A stretch of 64,000 bases of DNA, from assembly GCA_964020975.1 (NCBI GenBank), contig OZ026613.1:68910192-68974191 (forward strand). Reading direction: 5' to 3'. Shown piece by piece: positions 36,341-48,078 of the stretch. Both the position numbers and the translations under genes were made by a program. Position 1 is the stretch's first letter, and each line of letters begins with the position of its first letter. This DNA comes from Hermodice carunculata (lineage: Eukaryota > Annelida > Polychaeta > Eunicida > Amphinomidae). Below the pieces are notes generated by a model. That model did no database searches. It saw only the letters and a list, made by a program, of their open reading frames with translations, and had not been told where the DNA came from.

Positions 36341-38149
36341 ATGCATGTAAAATGATCCACTGTTTCACTGAGTTACAGTATAAAGCATGAAACAAGACAG
36401 TGGTCCCTGTCTTGAGAAACCAGTTCAGATTACTGTCTGGAAAAAAATGCCTGTAAAAGATACTTTGATTTGCTTTTTCCATGTTATTTTTACCTGGCTG
36501 TGTTAGGTCGCAATTTGGTCATACCCAGGGATGGTCTTCAGGCAAGGTTTGACAGTCATTTGGTTTTACTGTTACTGTCAGTTTGTCAAGTACTATCCTG
36601 GCTTGATACCCAAGTACTTGTATCCTATTAAAAAACTTGCAGTAACTATAATCCAAATGTAAATTGCAGCAAGACATGTATACATGTTTGTCAAAGAGAC
36701 CAAGCGCACCTTGCCCTGGATTTTTTGAACTCCATATAGACATTTATGAAGGACACTCTTGGGTCAACAGTAGAAATGACATCTGCAAGTTGACAGATTC
36801 TTCATATCCTAAATGAATAATTTTGACAAAATACAATTTCTCAATTCTGATTATGTTATTTAAAATGTTGCATGATACTGGAAGTGCATGCATTTGTGGC
36901 AAAAACATCTCTTTTAGGAGATAAATCCAAAAATTAATATAGCAGTTATTGTCCCACTGTCAGTGCTAATATGATTCTCGGTGTTGAGCATGCCTATACT
37001 TCTGACAGTTTGATTTCTCCCAGCCAAAAACTGTAAAATTATCATTATGTGAAGTGTAGCAGGTTGGCCACCAACTTAAGTTTCCAGTTGCAGTTGAATG
37101 CTTACATAGACAAATAACATGACAATATAAATAATTTAATCTTTATTTTTCTTTAACTATTCATGGTTGGTTGTTTCAAAGTCCTGAAACTGCATATAAT
37201 ATATATTAATTCCCTGCAAAATGTGTCAGATATCTTTGTATTTCAGACAAGTGAGTCAAATAGCAAAGGAATTGGACTTGAAGCCTTCAACACCTATGTA
37301 GTAAATTTAATATGTCTTATATATCGGAGTGTGATTATTACGAAGTTTCACTGCAGATCTGTAATTGGTCTGCACCAAGCAGTGCCTTTTCATGAGAATA
37401 TTAATACTGTTTGTTTGAGGGTAAACTGTTTATTTTAAGTATATAATAAAAGTTAAACACATAAATGTGTGTAAATTTTCAAGCAGGGTTAATCTGTCAT
37501 TGACACAATTTTCAAAAAAAAAATTTTTTCTCTCAACCCTAAACTTCAGTGCTGGATAGCAGATGAGCAACAAATTTTAGGCCACAGGAATGACTGTTTG
37601 AGCTTGAACTTCCCAAAAATATTTATGCAGTTATTTATTCTGAGCAGCTGCTACTGCATATAACTTCACAAGATGCAAATTATCCTTGAAAATTTGGATT
37701 TTGTAAGCTGTTGGCAAATGTTTCCAACTACTCAGTACTACTACTAGTCCCTCTTTAGAGATCATCTGTCTTTTAAACTGGGACTTTTATAACCACCTGG
37801 GTCAGGTTCCTAAATTGAAACTGTGATTTCCAAGTTATTTGACTGTCATTTCCATGTTATTTCACCTCATTGAGAGACATTCTGTTTCATCTGACCACTT
37901 TTTGACATGATCTTGGTGTGGTGTTTCAAAGGAAGAGACTGCCCTGTGCAGTTTTGATTGTTATTTTGTCACAAATGTTTAAACGTCATGCTGCCCACAG
38001 CCAAATAAGCTTTACCTCTGTGGTTCTGCTAAGCAAAGGTTGCGGAGCTAATGGGATCACTCATTTCTGTCCATCTGTCCAACTTAAGCTTGTGAGCAGG
38101 ATACAGTCCACATTTTTCAAGATAGCCCCATGTAACGGTCGGGACTTAT
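36341..38149. other. No gene recognised
   Basis: Single-copy AT-rich sequence. Frames under 95 codons have no family features. Confidence 0.4.
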
Positions 38150-39222
38150 CAAATGTGTGGACAACTGCACGCTGCAAGAGTCGCAACGACTTGAAAACGT
38201 CCAATTGGCAGCAGCCAGGGTTATTACTGGGGCCACTTCTAGACCTAGTCATAAATTAATTTATGAAGAAACGGGATTTGAAACATTATCTCGGTGCCGT
38301 GAAAAAAAGCAAGCTGATCTTATTTTACAAGATCATGCACGGTGTAGCTCCTTCATACTTGTGCAACCTCATTCCTTACCTGGTCAATGAAAGAAACAGG
38401 TACAATGTCAGATCTGGTACGAATCTCTCTGTTTTTCGATCACAAACAAACTGATTTAACACTTCTTTCTTTCCATCGGTTGTAGGATTGTGGAATAACT
38501 TGCCTACTGATGTGCGTAATTCCGAAGACCTTACATCTTTTAAGAAAAAAATAGACCAAGGGAAAAAAGGTGCAAACAACCTATACTACAGAGGTGCCAG
38601 AAGGCTTGCTGTTTCCCTGGTACGGTTGCGTATGGGATGCAGCAAGCTAAACTCAGATCTGTTCAAAAAGGGTCTGAATGACTCCCCTCAGTGGGCCTGT
38701 GGAAACGGAAATGAAGATGTTTTTCATTATTGTTGCGAGTGTCCTTTTTATACAACTCCGAGAACTACACTTCAGAACCAAACTATGTCCTTTGCACCAT
38801 TTACGGTTTCAACTTTATTATATGGGTCCAAAACATGTACCCCCAAGCAAAATGAAATTATTTTTGACGCAGTCCATAACTTTATCCAAACAACAGGCAG
38901 ACTGGGAGCTGTGACATAGTTCATACTATGGTCAAAATCTTGAAACCAGAAATAAATCATCTCTGTATAAAGTTAAGCGAAGGCGTACTTCATCTCCCTA
39001 CCCTTTATCTGTGACGTCTTGTGTCGTTCCACTTATGCTCGTGTGGCGCCGCCACTCTACCTGTCCTCGTCTTGTGGCGTTTTTTCTTATGGTGAATTGT
39101 CTCTGAACCTGTGATACGTAACACCTTTTTTAATCTTTTTCATGTGCAAGATGGATTTATATAGGGCTTTGCCCTGTTTCCCAATTGTATCCTTACAGAA
39201 ATAAAAATATGTTTAAACAAAT
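38150..39222 (+). mobile_element. 5'-truncated LINE, C-terminal half
   Basis: Read on the plus strand in at least three frames: DNCTLQESQRLENVQLAAAR (38160-38219), then KKSKLILFYKIMHGVAPSYL (38305-38364) and NERNRYNVRSGTNLSVFRS, then from 38488 a 143-codon frame with WNNLPTDVRNSEDLTSFKKK, RMGCSKLNSDLFKKGL and CGNGNEDVFHYCCECPFY. The last is the C-rich, HxxxxC-type C-terminal motif of many metazoan LINEs. A 3' UTR ends at ACAGAAATAAAAATATGTTT plus AAAC (to about 39222). RT catalytic motifs and endonuclease are absent. Two or more frame breaks are visible within otherwise clear similarity, so it is of moderate age. It is a different lineage from the copies at 2.4 and 14 kb. Confidence 0.88.
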
Positions 39223-39290
39223 GTATGGAAATCTCAGTTGAGTTCCATGTTGGTGGTGATTTTGACCGTTATTACATTATTATGTAATAA

Positions 39291-39645
39291 TGGCCAAAAT
39301 GTGAAAATCTTCAGATCACTCTAGCATCCTTATGTTTGATAGGTGTTCCTGAAATTTAATGGGATTGTGGAGGTGGTCAAAATCGCAGTTGCTTTTGGTA
39401 CCAGTGGTGTCACTTACAACTTGATGGAAATTATGAGCCAAAATGTGGTGAAAGATAGCCATATCTCAACAAATAATTAAATTGAACATGCCAAATTTAT
39501 AGGGAATATAGATCATGCCCAATGCTAATATATTGTGTAATATCAGTGACCTTGACCTATTTATGTGAGGCGACTAGTCCTGTAAAGTTGAAAGAAGTGA
39601 TTTCATCATGGCAGGTTGTAGCTTGGGCAGGGATGGCAAAGGGAA
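39291..39645 (+). repeat. Dispersed repeat module, first copy
   Basis: It aligns with 40371-40732 at an offset of 1080: shared AATGTGAAAATCTT, TTTAxTGGGATTGTG, TTGATGGAAATTATG, CCAAATTTATAGG, TAGATCATG and CTGTAAAGTTGAAA. Both copies are diverged. This copy contains TGACCTTGACCT at 39547. Confidence 0.8.
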
Positions 39646-39886
39646 TTCAGCCTCTAGATCAATTGCACTTGAGTACATTGTACATAAAAACTCTACTTGG
39701 TAGCCTACTTTTTGGGTCACTGTGACCAAAATGTTAGGAATTTTTGCGATTGTCCAACTGTATTGTTTTTCTTCAATAACAAAAAGTTATTACCCAATTT
39801 GAACAAAAGGACCATAGATGGAAAGCTGGACGCAGGGCGCACATTTTGAACACTAACATTTTTTTTCATCTGAAGAAAATAGGGGT

Positions 39887-40106
39887 CGGGGCTCACCAAT
39901 TCTTTTTCTGTCCACTTGTTCTCAGGGCAAGTGCCCCTGACATTTCACTTGTCCCCCTCTCAAAATTACTTGTCCACCCATTGAAATCCTAGCTGTAAAA
40001 TAAGAAATTCTGGTTGCCCCCATCACAAGTGCTTTGAAATTTTTACTTGTCCTAACTGGGATTTTACTTGTCCTGGACAATAGGACATGCAAATTGGTGA
40101 ACCCTG
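39887..40106. mobile_element. MITE candidate with GGTTCACCAATT ends (220 bp)
   Basis: The ends CGGGGCTCACCAATT and AATTGGTGAACCCTG are inverted repeats with two mismatches, of the CAGGG...CCCTG hAT style. Inside, ACTTGTCC is repeated five times, with the inverse GGACAAG absent. No coding content. Possible 8-bp target duplications are too diverged to call. Confidence 0.55.
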
Positions 40107-40205
40107 GGAGTCATCTTGTGAATGATGTGCACCCCTCAGTTTTTAAGTTAGGCCCATATAACTTTTAGGACTTATAAATTGCATGAAAATCTGGATGAAC
40201 GTCAA

Positions 40206-40343
40206 ATGTTCAGGGCCAGAATTTCGGCGAGAATTCATTCTCGTATAGATTCTCCTAAACTTGTCTTTCTTTAAAAAGAATATAATTGACAAAAAATCCA
40301 AATAGATTCTCGCAAAATTTTGTGAAATTCTGGCCCTGATGTT
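40206..40343. mobile_element. 128-bp MITE with perfect TIRs and 5-bp target duplication
   Basis: The element 40211-40338 begins CAGGGCCAGAATTTC and ends with its exact reverse complement GAAATTCTGGCCCTG. It is flanked on both sides by ATGTT (40206-40210 and 40339-40343). Subterminal GCGAGAAT / ATTCTCGC continues the inverted symmetry. No coding content. CAGGG-type ends with a 5-bp duplication would suit a hAT-like element of the short-TSD kind, which is inference. Intact ends imply a comparatively young insertion. It sits between the two copies of the 360-bp module. Confidence 0.85.
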
Positions 40344-40370
40344 AGTGACTGAAACCAACATTATTAATGT

Positions 40371-40732
40371 GGGTCATAATGTGAAAATCTTGTGACCACT
40401 GTAGTATCCTTGATTTTGCATGGATCTTCGCGAAATTTAGTGGGATTGTGAATTAGGTAAAAATCTTTGTTGCGTGTAATATAAGTGGTGCCACCAATAT
40501 TTTGATGGAAATTATGTGTTAAGATGTCTTGAAAGATATAAAATACCGTGTCTTGAAAAATAATTGAATTAGACATACCAAATTTATAGGATATATAGAT
40601 CATGTTCAATGCTAATGTGTTATGTAATATCAGTGACTTTGACTTATTTTTCCTAGGTCACCAGGCCTGTAAAGTTGAAAAAGGTGATTTTGTAATAGCA
40701 GGGTGTAGCTTGGACATCAATGGCAATGATTT
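40371..40732 (+). repeat. Dispersed repeat module, second copy
   Basis: Second copy of 39291-39645. It runs directly into CCAGAGCATTAGACCCATGG and the hairpin-headed repeat R3. The same joint (GCAGAGCATTATACCCATGG then hairpin) is seen at 61770-61862, so module and hairpin repeat are parts of one composite family. Confidence 0.8.
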
Positions 40733-40754
40733 TTTGGTGAAGGTCCTCAGATTG

Positions 40755-41135
40755 TATGTCACCAGAGCATTAGACCCATGGGTCTCTTTTTGTTACCTTT
40801 TCAGTCAACTGAGGTTTTTTGAGGGTCCCTCGTCCACAATTCACATTTTCGACTTCTTCTCAAAAACCGTCAGCCAGATTAACTTCAAACTTGGTGGCAA
40901 TGTACGTTGGGTGGTTTTCTACCAATTGTGTTCAAATGTTCATGCTCCAGTGATTTTTTGATTTTTAATGAAATTTTTTGTTCTTTTTTTTGTGACAAAT
41001 CTTAAAAAATCTTCTTCTCCAAAACTGCGTACCCAATTGCTTTGATATCACACAGGAAGACATCTAGGGACTCCTTGCTTATAATTTGTTCACCAGGTGG
41101 TGCTGCAGTTTTTCTCTAATTTTTTATGAATTTTT
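40755..41135 (+). repeat. Hairpin-headed dispersed repeat, copy R3
   Basis: ACCCATGGGTCTCTTTTTGT, then a decayed hairpin (CAGTCAACTGAG), then the family modules CATTTTCGACTTCTTCTCAA, CTTGGTGGCAATGTACGTTG, CCCAATTGCTTTGATATCAC and TTCACCAGGTGGTGCTGC. It is truncated at about 41135 by a short TA run. Confidence 0.75.
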
Positions 41136-42165
41136 GTAAATATATATATATATATATAATGAAACTATTTAGTTACTTAGATGATTGAGTATTGTGTCCC
41201 TTGGAACACATGTATCACTATTTTTCAGTATGCATGTAATTGATATGTTGGTGGTTACATGCATATCACTGATTAATCTTAATTTGTACCCCACATTTTG
41301 GGATAAATGGGAGATATCATTGACATTCAACTTTTGTCTTTTCCTTTTAAAGAGAGTTGTTGATTTTAAAGTACTTTTAAAATGTCATTCATTGAAAAGA
41401 AGCCAAGCAGTAGGATGACAAGAAAATTAAGATATTTTGCTATGACCAGGTAACGTCATGTCAACTGGTTCCTGTGGATTTTCAGCAGAGGGCTGGGTAG
41501 GTAGACAGTTTAGGTATGTGTATTTCCATTTTATTTTGCACCTGTGTAAGTTAAAGACCGCTTCACCTAGAAACACCAAATTTCTTGTGGTTATTGTTTG
41601 TGTATAGTTAGTACTCCTGTAAATTTGAAAACTTTGTAGCAGAATTATGACTGTTACTTTAACATAGAATCTGATGGGAATACACATCTCAAGCCTGGAA
41701 GAATTTTGTGCATTGCGTTGTGTATTCAGCCAAATACTCATAAAATTGATATTTGTGGCCTACCCTGTTTCATACAAAAACAAATCATATTGCAATAGAG
41801 AAGGTCAAGAATAGAACTTAAAAACCACAGCATGTTTTAACACTAGTTTTGTATTCATGCTGTGCTAAATTTCGGGTGTTTAACTTATTTATGATTTTAA
41901 GAATTTTACTTCATTATCTTCAAAGGTAACTAGCTTGTTAAGGTTATTTCACATAATCCACACAGAAGGTTCAAGCTCTGTTTGTCCAGTACAAGTAAAT
42001 TAACTTGTGAGTGAGTTATTTTGACTCCAGACTTCTCCACATTTATAGTGTATGGCAGTGCAATGACAGTAACCCATCGAGTTATTAATTTTTGCTGCCT
42101 TTCAGGCAGGTAGATCTCCTCTTTTCCCCCTCCCCAATTCTTGTACTGCAGCCCAATGAGACTAC
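41136..42165. other. No gene recognised
   Basis: Single-copy sequence. Note the diverged direct repeat of GAAGAATTTTGTGCATTGCG (41698) at 42566, just after MITE copy B. Confidence 0.4.
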
Positions 42166-42558
42166 AATAGACCAGTTCATAGGACTCTGGTTTATTCGGT
42201 TCACTTCGGCCGGAGTTCGGCAAGCGCACTCTGCTTTGTTTACATTTTGTGCTCAACCACGCTGGCCGGATTTAAGTTGGAAGGACCAGAAAGTAAAACA
42301 CAGGATGAAAAATCAAACCGTCAGCAAACTAAACATGCACATTTCACCACTGATGTCACATTTTAGGGGAACGATTTGCACTGTTCAGCACAATCCATGC
42401 TGTAATCACTAGTGTTAGCCATGGCATCCATTGTGAACATATGAAAGCGTGGACCCGACTCAGGCCACTTGCTGATTGGACAATTAGGCCAACAATGGAA
42501 TGCATAATTAATCAGGGTCCGGAAAAGTTCGGTACAAGTCGATATGAATAGGTCTATT
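42166..42558 (+). mobile_element. MITE family copy B (393 bp)
   Basis: Inverted partner of copy A at 35945-36340. It starts AATAGACCAGTTCATA and ends TATGAATAGGTCTATT, which gives imperfect terminal inverted repeats of about 16 bases (AATAGACCnnTTCATA). No coding capacity and no clear target duplication. Its two internal CTTCGGCCGGAGTTCGG and GGTCCGGAAAAGTTCGG words are subterminal. Confidence 0.75.
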
Positions 42559-44159
42559 GCAAGTTGAGGAATTTTGTGTGTTGTGTTGTGAATAGACATG
42601 AAATTGATGATTCCTATTGGGTAGTTATTCCTCAATTTTTCTCAAATGGATAGAGTGATTTTTCTGATCTGCCATTTTGTGAATATGATTTTCAGCTAAT
42701 ACTTATAGACTGATTGCTGACATGGTTCAATTTAGATAGGGTGGGGCATGACAGGACTGTGTTTGGAAAGAACTTGGGTTGTGATTGAGGACAGTGGTAA
42801 GGTGGCAGGGATGTTGTAATGTATTCTGTTACATGTACTTTAGACAGTGGCCAGTCTTGTTCAATCTTCCGCAACACAAAGTTTTTGTCACCAAGTGCAA
42901 TAGTAGTTTGGGAATGGGAATCTTGTACCTGCAGCATCATTTTACATGATATGGGTGAAATCATGTCTAAACCTTCAAGCATGAACAAGTTACCTCCATT
43001 ACATACATGCATATGTAAAGGTGGCTGTCAGGTGTTTGATGTCATGAAAGATCAAAAGCCATTTACATTTGATCATGACTGATTGTACATGGAAACAATC
43101 ATTCAAAGAACTGTATTTTTAATAAACTGGCCAAAGAGCACCTTCACGTATGTTTCGTCAACAAATATTAATTTTATGTTCCAGAGAACAGTTCCTTATG
43201 ACTGGAAAGGTGTCCATTTTGTTCTCACTCTTTAAGCATCTTTCTGTCCTCCAGTACAGAGAAAATGAAATTTAGTTGAAATAATCATTTGGCAATAATA
43301 ACTTATGTTTAGATTGCAAAGCTTTGGACGTGTACTATGTTCAAGCTGTTTCATAGTTATCATAGTGAAGGCCGTAAGTCAACAATGGCAACATTAGAAA
43401 TTGTACAGCCACATCATACAGAATACTTCCCCACACTTGTGGTTGCCTTTCAACACTTTTAGGACATTCTTGTGGCAAATTTCATGTCACTGAATCAGTG
43501 ATCTTCCAAATGAAAGTCTGGACTGTCAGTCTGATGCAGTTTGCAAACTGGCACATATTGTTAGCCAGATGGGTGTCCATGTGTCTTTTTGGATGGCAAT
43601 CTGAATTTTGACACCCCAGAGTCATAATTCTTGCAATGCATTGAAGTGGGTAACAAATATGAATGAATGAATTTTTTTTTTTTTTTTGAATACAGAATGG
43701 CCTGGTCTCAAACCAGCAACCTTTGGCACCCACCGCCTAGTATTTAAACTTAACTTCTGTTTATTTTGCAAATTGTGCTTCAAAATTTTAATATATTTTG
43801 TTGTAGTATACTAATATGAAGCGTGGTATGTATTTGCCTGAGGTGCCGTAAGAAGGAAGTGCAGTTGAGAGATCATCTATGAACACAAGTCTAACTCTAA
43901 GTAAAGTCACATTGTTTTCTTTTTATTTGAAAATTTTAGTTTAATTTGAATCAATACATAAATATACCTAATCGTACTTGAAAATACCTTGTGTTCATTG
44001 CTTTGCAGAAATCTTTGAATCCCTTGGCTTGCATGCCCATGACTGGCGTCATACCAACAGAACAATAAAGTGACACAATTTTTCGGTCATATATTTTGAC
44101 GGAGATGATCTCTCATGGAAATACCGTTTGATAGATTGTCTTTTAGGGTTGTTTTATAT
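42559..44159. other. No gene recognised
   Basis: Mostly single-copy. Contains a 16-base T run at 43671-43687. CATTGCTTTGCAG at 43996-44008 looks like a 3' splice site, but the following frame closes after 21 codons without a donor. Confidence 0.4.
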
Positions 44160-44169
44160 CTCTGAATTT

Positions 44170-44400
44170 GAAATCTCTCCCAATTAAGCTCTACTTTTAA
44201 GGGCAGGGTTTTTGGAGGCTTTTATCCTCTTTAAATGGCACAATATGCAAGTTTTATTAAGAATGTCTTTTTTGAGGCTTTTATTCATAAAAGGAGGTTC
44301 CTTCGCTTGCATCTTCTTGGATTTGAGCGCAGCATATTCCCCAAGGATATATTTGATGAGTTTCTTGAGCCCAAAGCATATCATCTGTGTCTTCAAAGAT
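44170..44400 (-). mobile_element. LINE fragment, linker between endonuclease and RT
   Basis: The minus-strand frame 44396-44184 contains EYAALKSKKMQAKEPPFMNK followed by SLKKDILNKTCI. This matches the LINE linker pattern (Y-A-P-L-K-x-K-K ... P-F-M-N-K-x-L-K-K-x-I) that precedes the RT domain. No neighbouring RT or endonuclease sequence is legible. A short, internally derived relic. Confidence 0.45.
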
Positions 44401-44710
44401 TTCCGTGGATGAAAAAAGGGATTCTAGCAAAATCTTGCCTTTAGTTTTCAAGATGAAAATTTTTGTAAGATCTGTATGTCACTATTTTTGGGGTAGGTTT
44501 GGGTATTTTGGACTTAGCAGGAACCACAATCATAGAGTGGGCATCACTAGATTCAATATCAATTACATTGCTTGGGAGAAATTTACTGCTTACATTTATT
44601 TGTAAGGGCTACATCAATGAGGGATGAGCCATGCGGAGTAAAGCAGGTTGGTTCCCCAATCATGTTTACCAGAAAAAAATAAATACTGAATACTAAAATC
44701 ATGTACAAAT

Positions 44711-44713
44711 ATA

Positions 44714-44768
<55 letters not shown>
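44711..44768. repeat. (TG)n-(AG)n microsatellite
   Basis: About 10 TG units pass directly into about 18 AG units. Confidence 0.95.
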
Positions 44769-44772
<4 letters not shown>

Positions 44773-46811
44773 CAAATGAGTCTTGCAAATAGCGTCTAAA
44801 ATCTACCCGCAACCTCATTAAATAGTGTTGACCCAAGCCTTCCCAGTATTAACAGTAACGTGTCTGTGCCCAACAGAGGGAATGGGGGGAAAATGAATAG
44901 ATATAGCCAAGATGGCCAAATAAAAATCAATATTGTTTCATGCAGGCAAATTATGCCACCCTGCCAATATGGTGGCTGCAGAGAAATATGTCGCGCACAC
45001 CACACGGCGTGCATGGTCAGCCATAGCATACCGCCCAGGTTGCATGACTGGCTGAAAGCCAGTAACTGAGTCAATGGCTGTGCCTGCCGTGCCAATCATG
45101 GCTGCCGCTAGCAGTATCACTCAGGCATGATATACGACCATGACATATCATGACCGTCCTGTCCAATGACTGCAGGCCAGATGACACTTCCACCATTTGC
45201 CTACACAGTCACTGGAAGGCATTTCACAGGCTTTCATAGTTGAAATAGCTGACCTACTTTCTCCGCTTTATACGGGAGTGCTGGCAGCATGTGAAACTGG
45301 GGCATCAGTGTGTAAACCAACAAAGGCAGACATACTGAGTTTTGCAGACTGGGCCTTTTATTAGCACCTCTACCCTATAGATACCAGTTATTATATGCAT
45401 GTTTATCAGTAGACCTTGCAGATATGTTGTAAAGTGGGCACATGGTCAACAGTAGAACAGATCTGAAAATATGCAACATCGCTAGTACCATGAATGTGAA
45501 TGTTAAATAGGCCTATGTTATTAGCTCTCAGTCGGGATTAATGTATCTAGAGACTGCAGAAATTTTAAAAATGTGACTTAATCTTGTTATCTCAAACTAT
45601 TCACCAATGATCCATCTGAAAGAAAGAAGAGGAGAAAAAAAAAGCTTCATCCTGGCAAAATTTTCATGTTGGGTGAGGAACCACTTTTATCATTTATGAT
45701 ATGGTCCCTACTGAGTGGCAGTCAGGTAGGCACATGTATTTAAATATGCAGTACTCCAGGGGTCAATGAGAGTTGGAAAGAAGAAAGTACAAGGGAAAAG
45801 TGAAAAACCGGAAAAAAAATCATTCACAAGTAGCATGTGCATCATAAAATGTTCCTGTGTACTTATGTTTGGGAAAAAATTCCTCACATGGGTGTCTTGA
45901 CAGCATTTGAGCAGATCAAGCTCATGAGCAGAGTGACCTTGACCTTCTCATGCCATAAATGGTAAAAAGAAAGATGATTGGCTGGTCCTTTAGACTACCT
46001 TTTATACAGATTAGTGGTCTTTTTGTAAGAATAATGCTGTCAGAGTACGGTATGGTGAGAGTTTTAGGTAAAGGTAAATTGCTGGCCAACGTGATCATGT
46101 AATCATCACTGATGCAGGGCGTGCACAAACATGTATGCAAGTCAGATTTCTCACCTAGGGTGCAAACAGAATGATAAACAAACATCCAGTGAAATTCCAA
46201 AACATTTCAGGCATGACTGACATTTTCAGTATACTGATTGCAAACATGTAAGCCAAAGTCTGAAGTAAAAAATTTCATTCATGCGTATACATTTAACAAA
46301 TGAATACGTACATGTGTAGTCCAACTTGAATCCTGCATAGGTGAAATATTATTGATAAAGCCCTGGTGCATCTGAATGTATTGACCATGTATAGCTTGAG
46401 AGGTTTCAGAACAAAACTTTGGCATTAACTGTTAATATGGTTGTCCCTGTCTGAAAAGTGGGCACATGGAGCGCACAAAAGAGTTAAGTCCTTTAGAATG
46501 TATGGTCTCTTTGAAGAGGTACACATTATGAAGAAACTTAAATTATTGCTTTACAAGGTGGGCTCAAGAGAAGTTGGTAGGGAAGGGTAGATTGTTAACA
46601 GCTGTGCAAAAATGTCTGTGTGTGGATAACATCTGTGCTTCAAAATGGAAGGATCAATACACATATTTGTAAATTCAACTACAGCTAATTGGAAAAGGAA
46701 AGCAGCAGTTAGAAACGAAGCTTGTCCGGGACAATAAATTGGAACAGAAATGGTACATAGATTTGCTGGAATGGGATAACAATATTAGAGTGTCCCACAC
46801 TGTATGATTGA

Positions 46812-46814
<3 letters not shown>
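44769..46814. other. No gene recognised; GATGGC-rich patch near 44.9-45.1 kb
   Basis: 44905-45120 is GC-richer than its surroundings, with several YY1-like words (AAGATGGCC, ATATGGTGGC, AATCATGGCTGCC). No exon can be supported. TGACCTTGACCTT lies at 45934. Confidence 0.4.

Positions 46815-46893
<79 letters not shown>
46815..46893. repeat. (CATA)n-(TA)n microsatellite
   Basis: About 11 CATA units, then about 18 TA units. Confidence 0.95.
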
Positions 46894-46897
<4 letters not shown>

Positions 46898-47878
46898 ACA
46901 ATTTATAAGTTGTCATAGAGGGATGCTATTTGCCATATTCTACAGGCCTGCATATACATACAAGTTTAAGGTAACCAGATCATAGCCTTAGCTTCCAACA
47001 AATATAAGACTTTATAAGGGTGGGTTATGTTTCTCTAAGACCAAAGAGAGAGTATTATAATCATTCCTTTGCTGCCAAGACAGTGTTTACTTGCCTGCTA
47101 TGATTAAATGTACAGATTTGGACATACAGACTTTGAAGTCAGCACCCAGTGCAACACCTAGCTGTGTTGTGGGGCAAACAAGGTGGAGGTGCAAGTCCTG
47201 GCTAAAGAACTTCACTGCACGTTCTTTATTTGGCAGCTTTCATGCATTATGGTGTACAAAATTGATAAAATGTAATGAACACTATACATGCAAAATTCAA
47301 TATGTGAGCCCTTCAGGTCAAAAATGGGTTTGCAAAGCAGACAAGCAAGACTGTGCACTTCATGACATAGCTAGGCCTAAACCGGGAAGTTGCATGTATT
47401 CTGCTCAAGAGTATAAATGTATGGTCTAGTCAGCTAGCTGCTGCTGCATGTGTATTTGACAAATTCCACAGAGACTGTGGCAGACTACAGGAGTAGCAGC
47501 AGCTTGTGTTCAGGCTGCAAGGCCACATGATCCTGAATGAATAACTGCTGTTAACACCAGCAAAGTGTATTCATTGCCACTCTTCTCTGTTGTGGTGGAT
47601 TCTTGTTGCAGGGACAACCCATTGTTCATGCTATCCAGTGGAGCATAGAGAGGTCAAGTATATATTGTGGCTGTTTCCCAAAATAAGGTCATCGACACGT
47701 GTGTGTTTGTGCATGTGTGCACATGCACTGAGTACTAGCTTGAAAGGTACTTGTCCACTCTTTCACACACAATCCACCAGACTGACAAAAATTTTGTAAA
47801 GTATCCTGTGCATTGATGTGGTTCTGACAAATTTATGATATTATACACTCCAAGTTGACAAAAATATGTCCAGAGACT
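46894..47878. other. No gene recognised; one 112-codon frame
   Basis: The plus-strand frame 47091-47429 has nine Cys in 112 residues (for example CTKLIKCNEHYTC, CKADKQDC). It has no signal peptide, no homology I recognise and no promoter, so it is more likely chance than a gene. Confidence 0.4.
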
Positions 47879-48078
47879 NNNNNNNNNNNNNNNNNNNNNN
47901 NNNNNNNNNNNNNNNNNNNNNNNNNNNNNNNNNNNNNNNNNNNNNNNNNNNNNNNNNNNNNNNNNNNNNNNNNNNNNNNNNNNNNNNNNNNNNNNNNNNN
48001 NNNNNNNNNNNNNNNNNNNNNNNNNNNNNNNNNNNNNNNNNNNNNNNNNNNNNNNNNNNNNNNNNNNNNNNNNNNNNN
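47879..48078. other. Assembly gap (200 N)
   Basis: Exactly 200 N, probably of unknown real size. Confidence 0.98.

Noticed and set aside
43996-44070. Exon after TTGCTTTGCAG (EIFESLGLHAHDWRH frame)
   Set aside because: The frame stops after about 21 codons without a donor. Read-through into a LINE relic follows.
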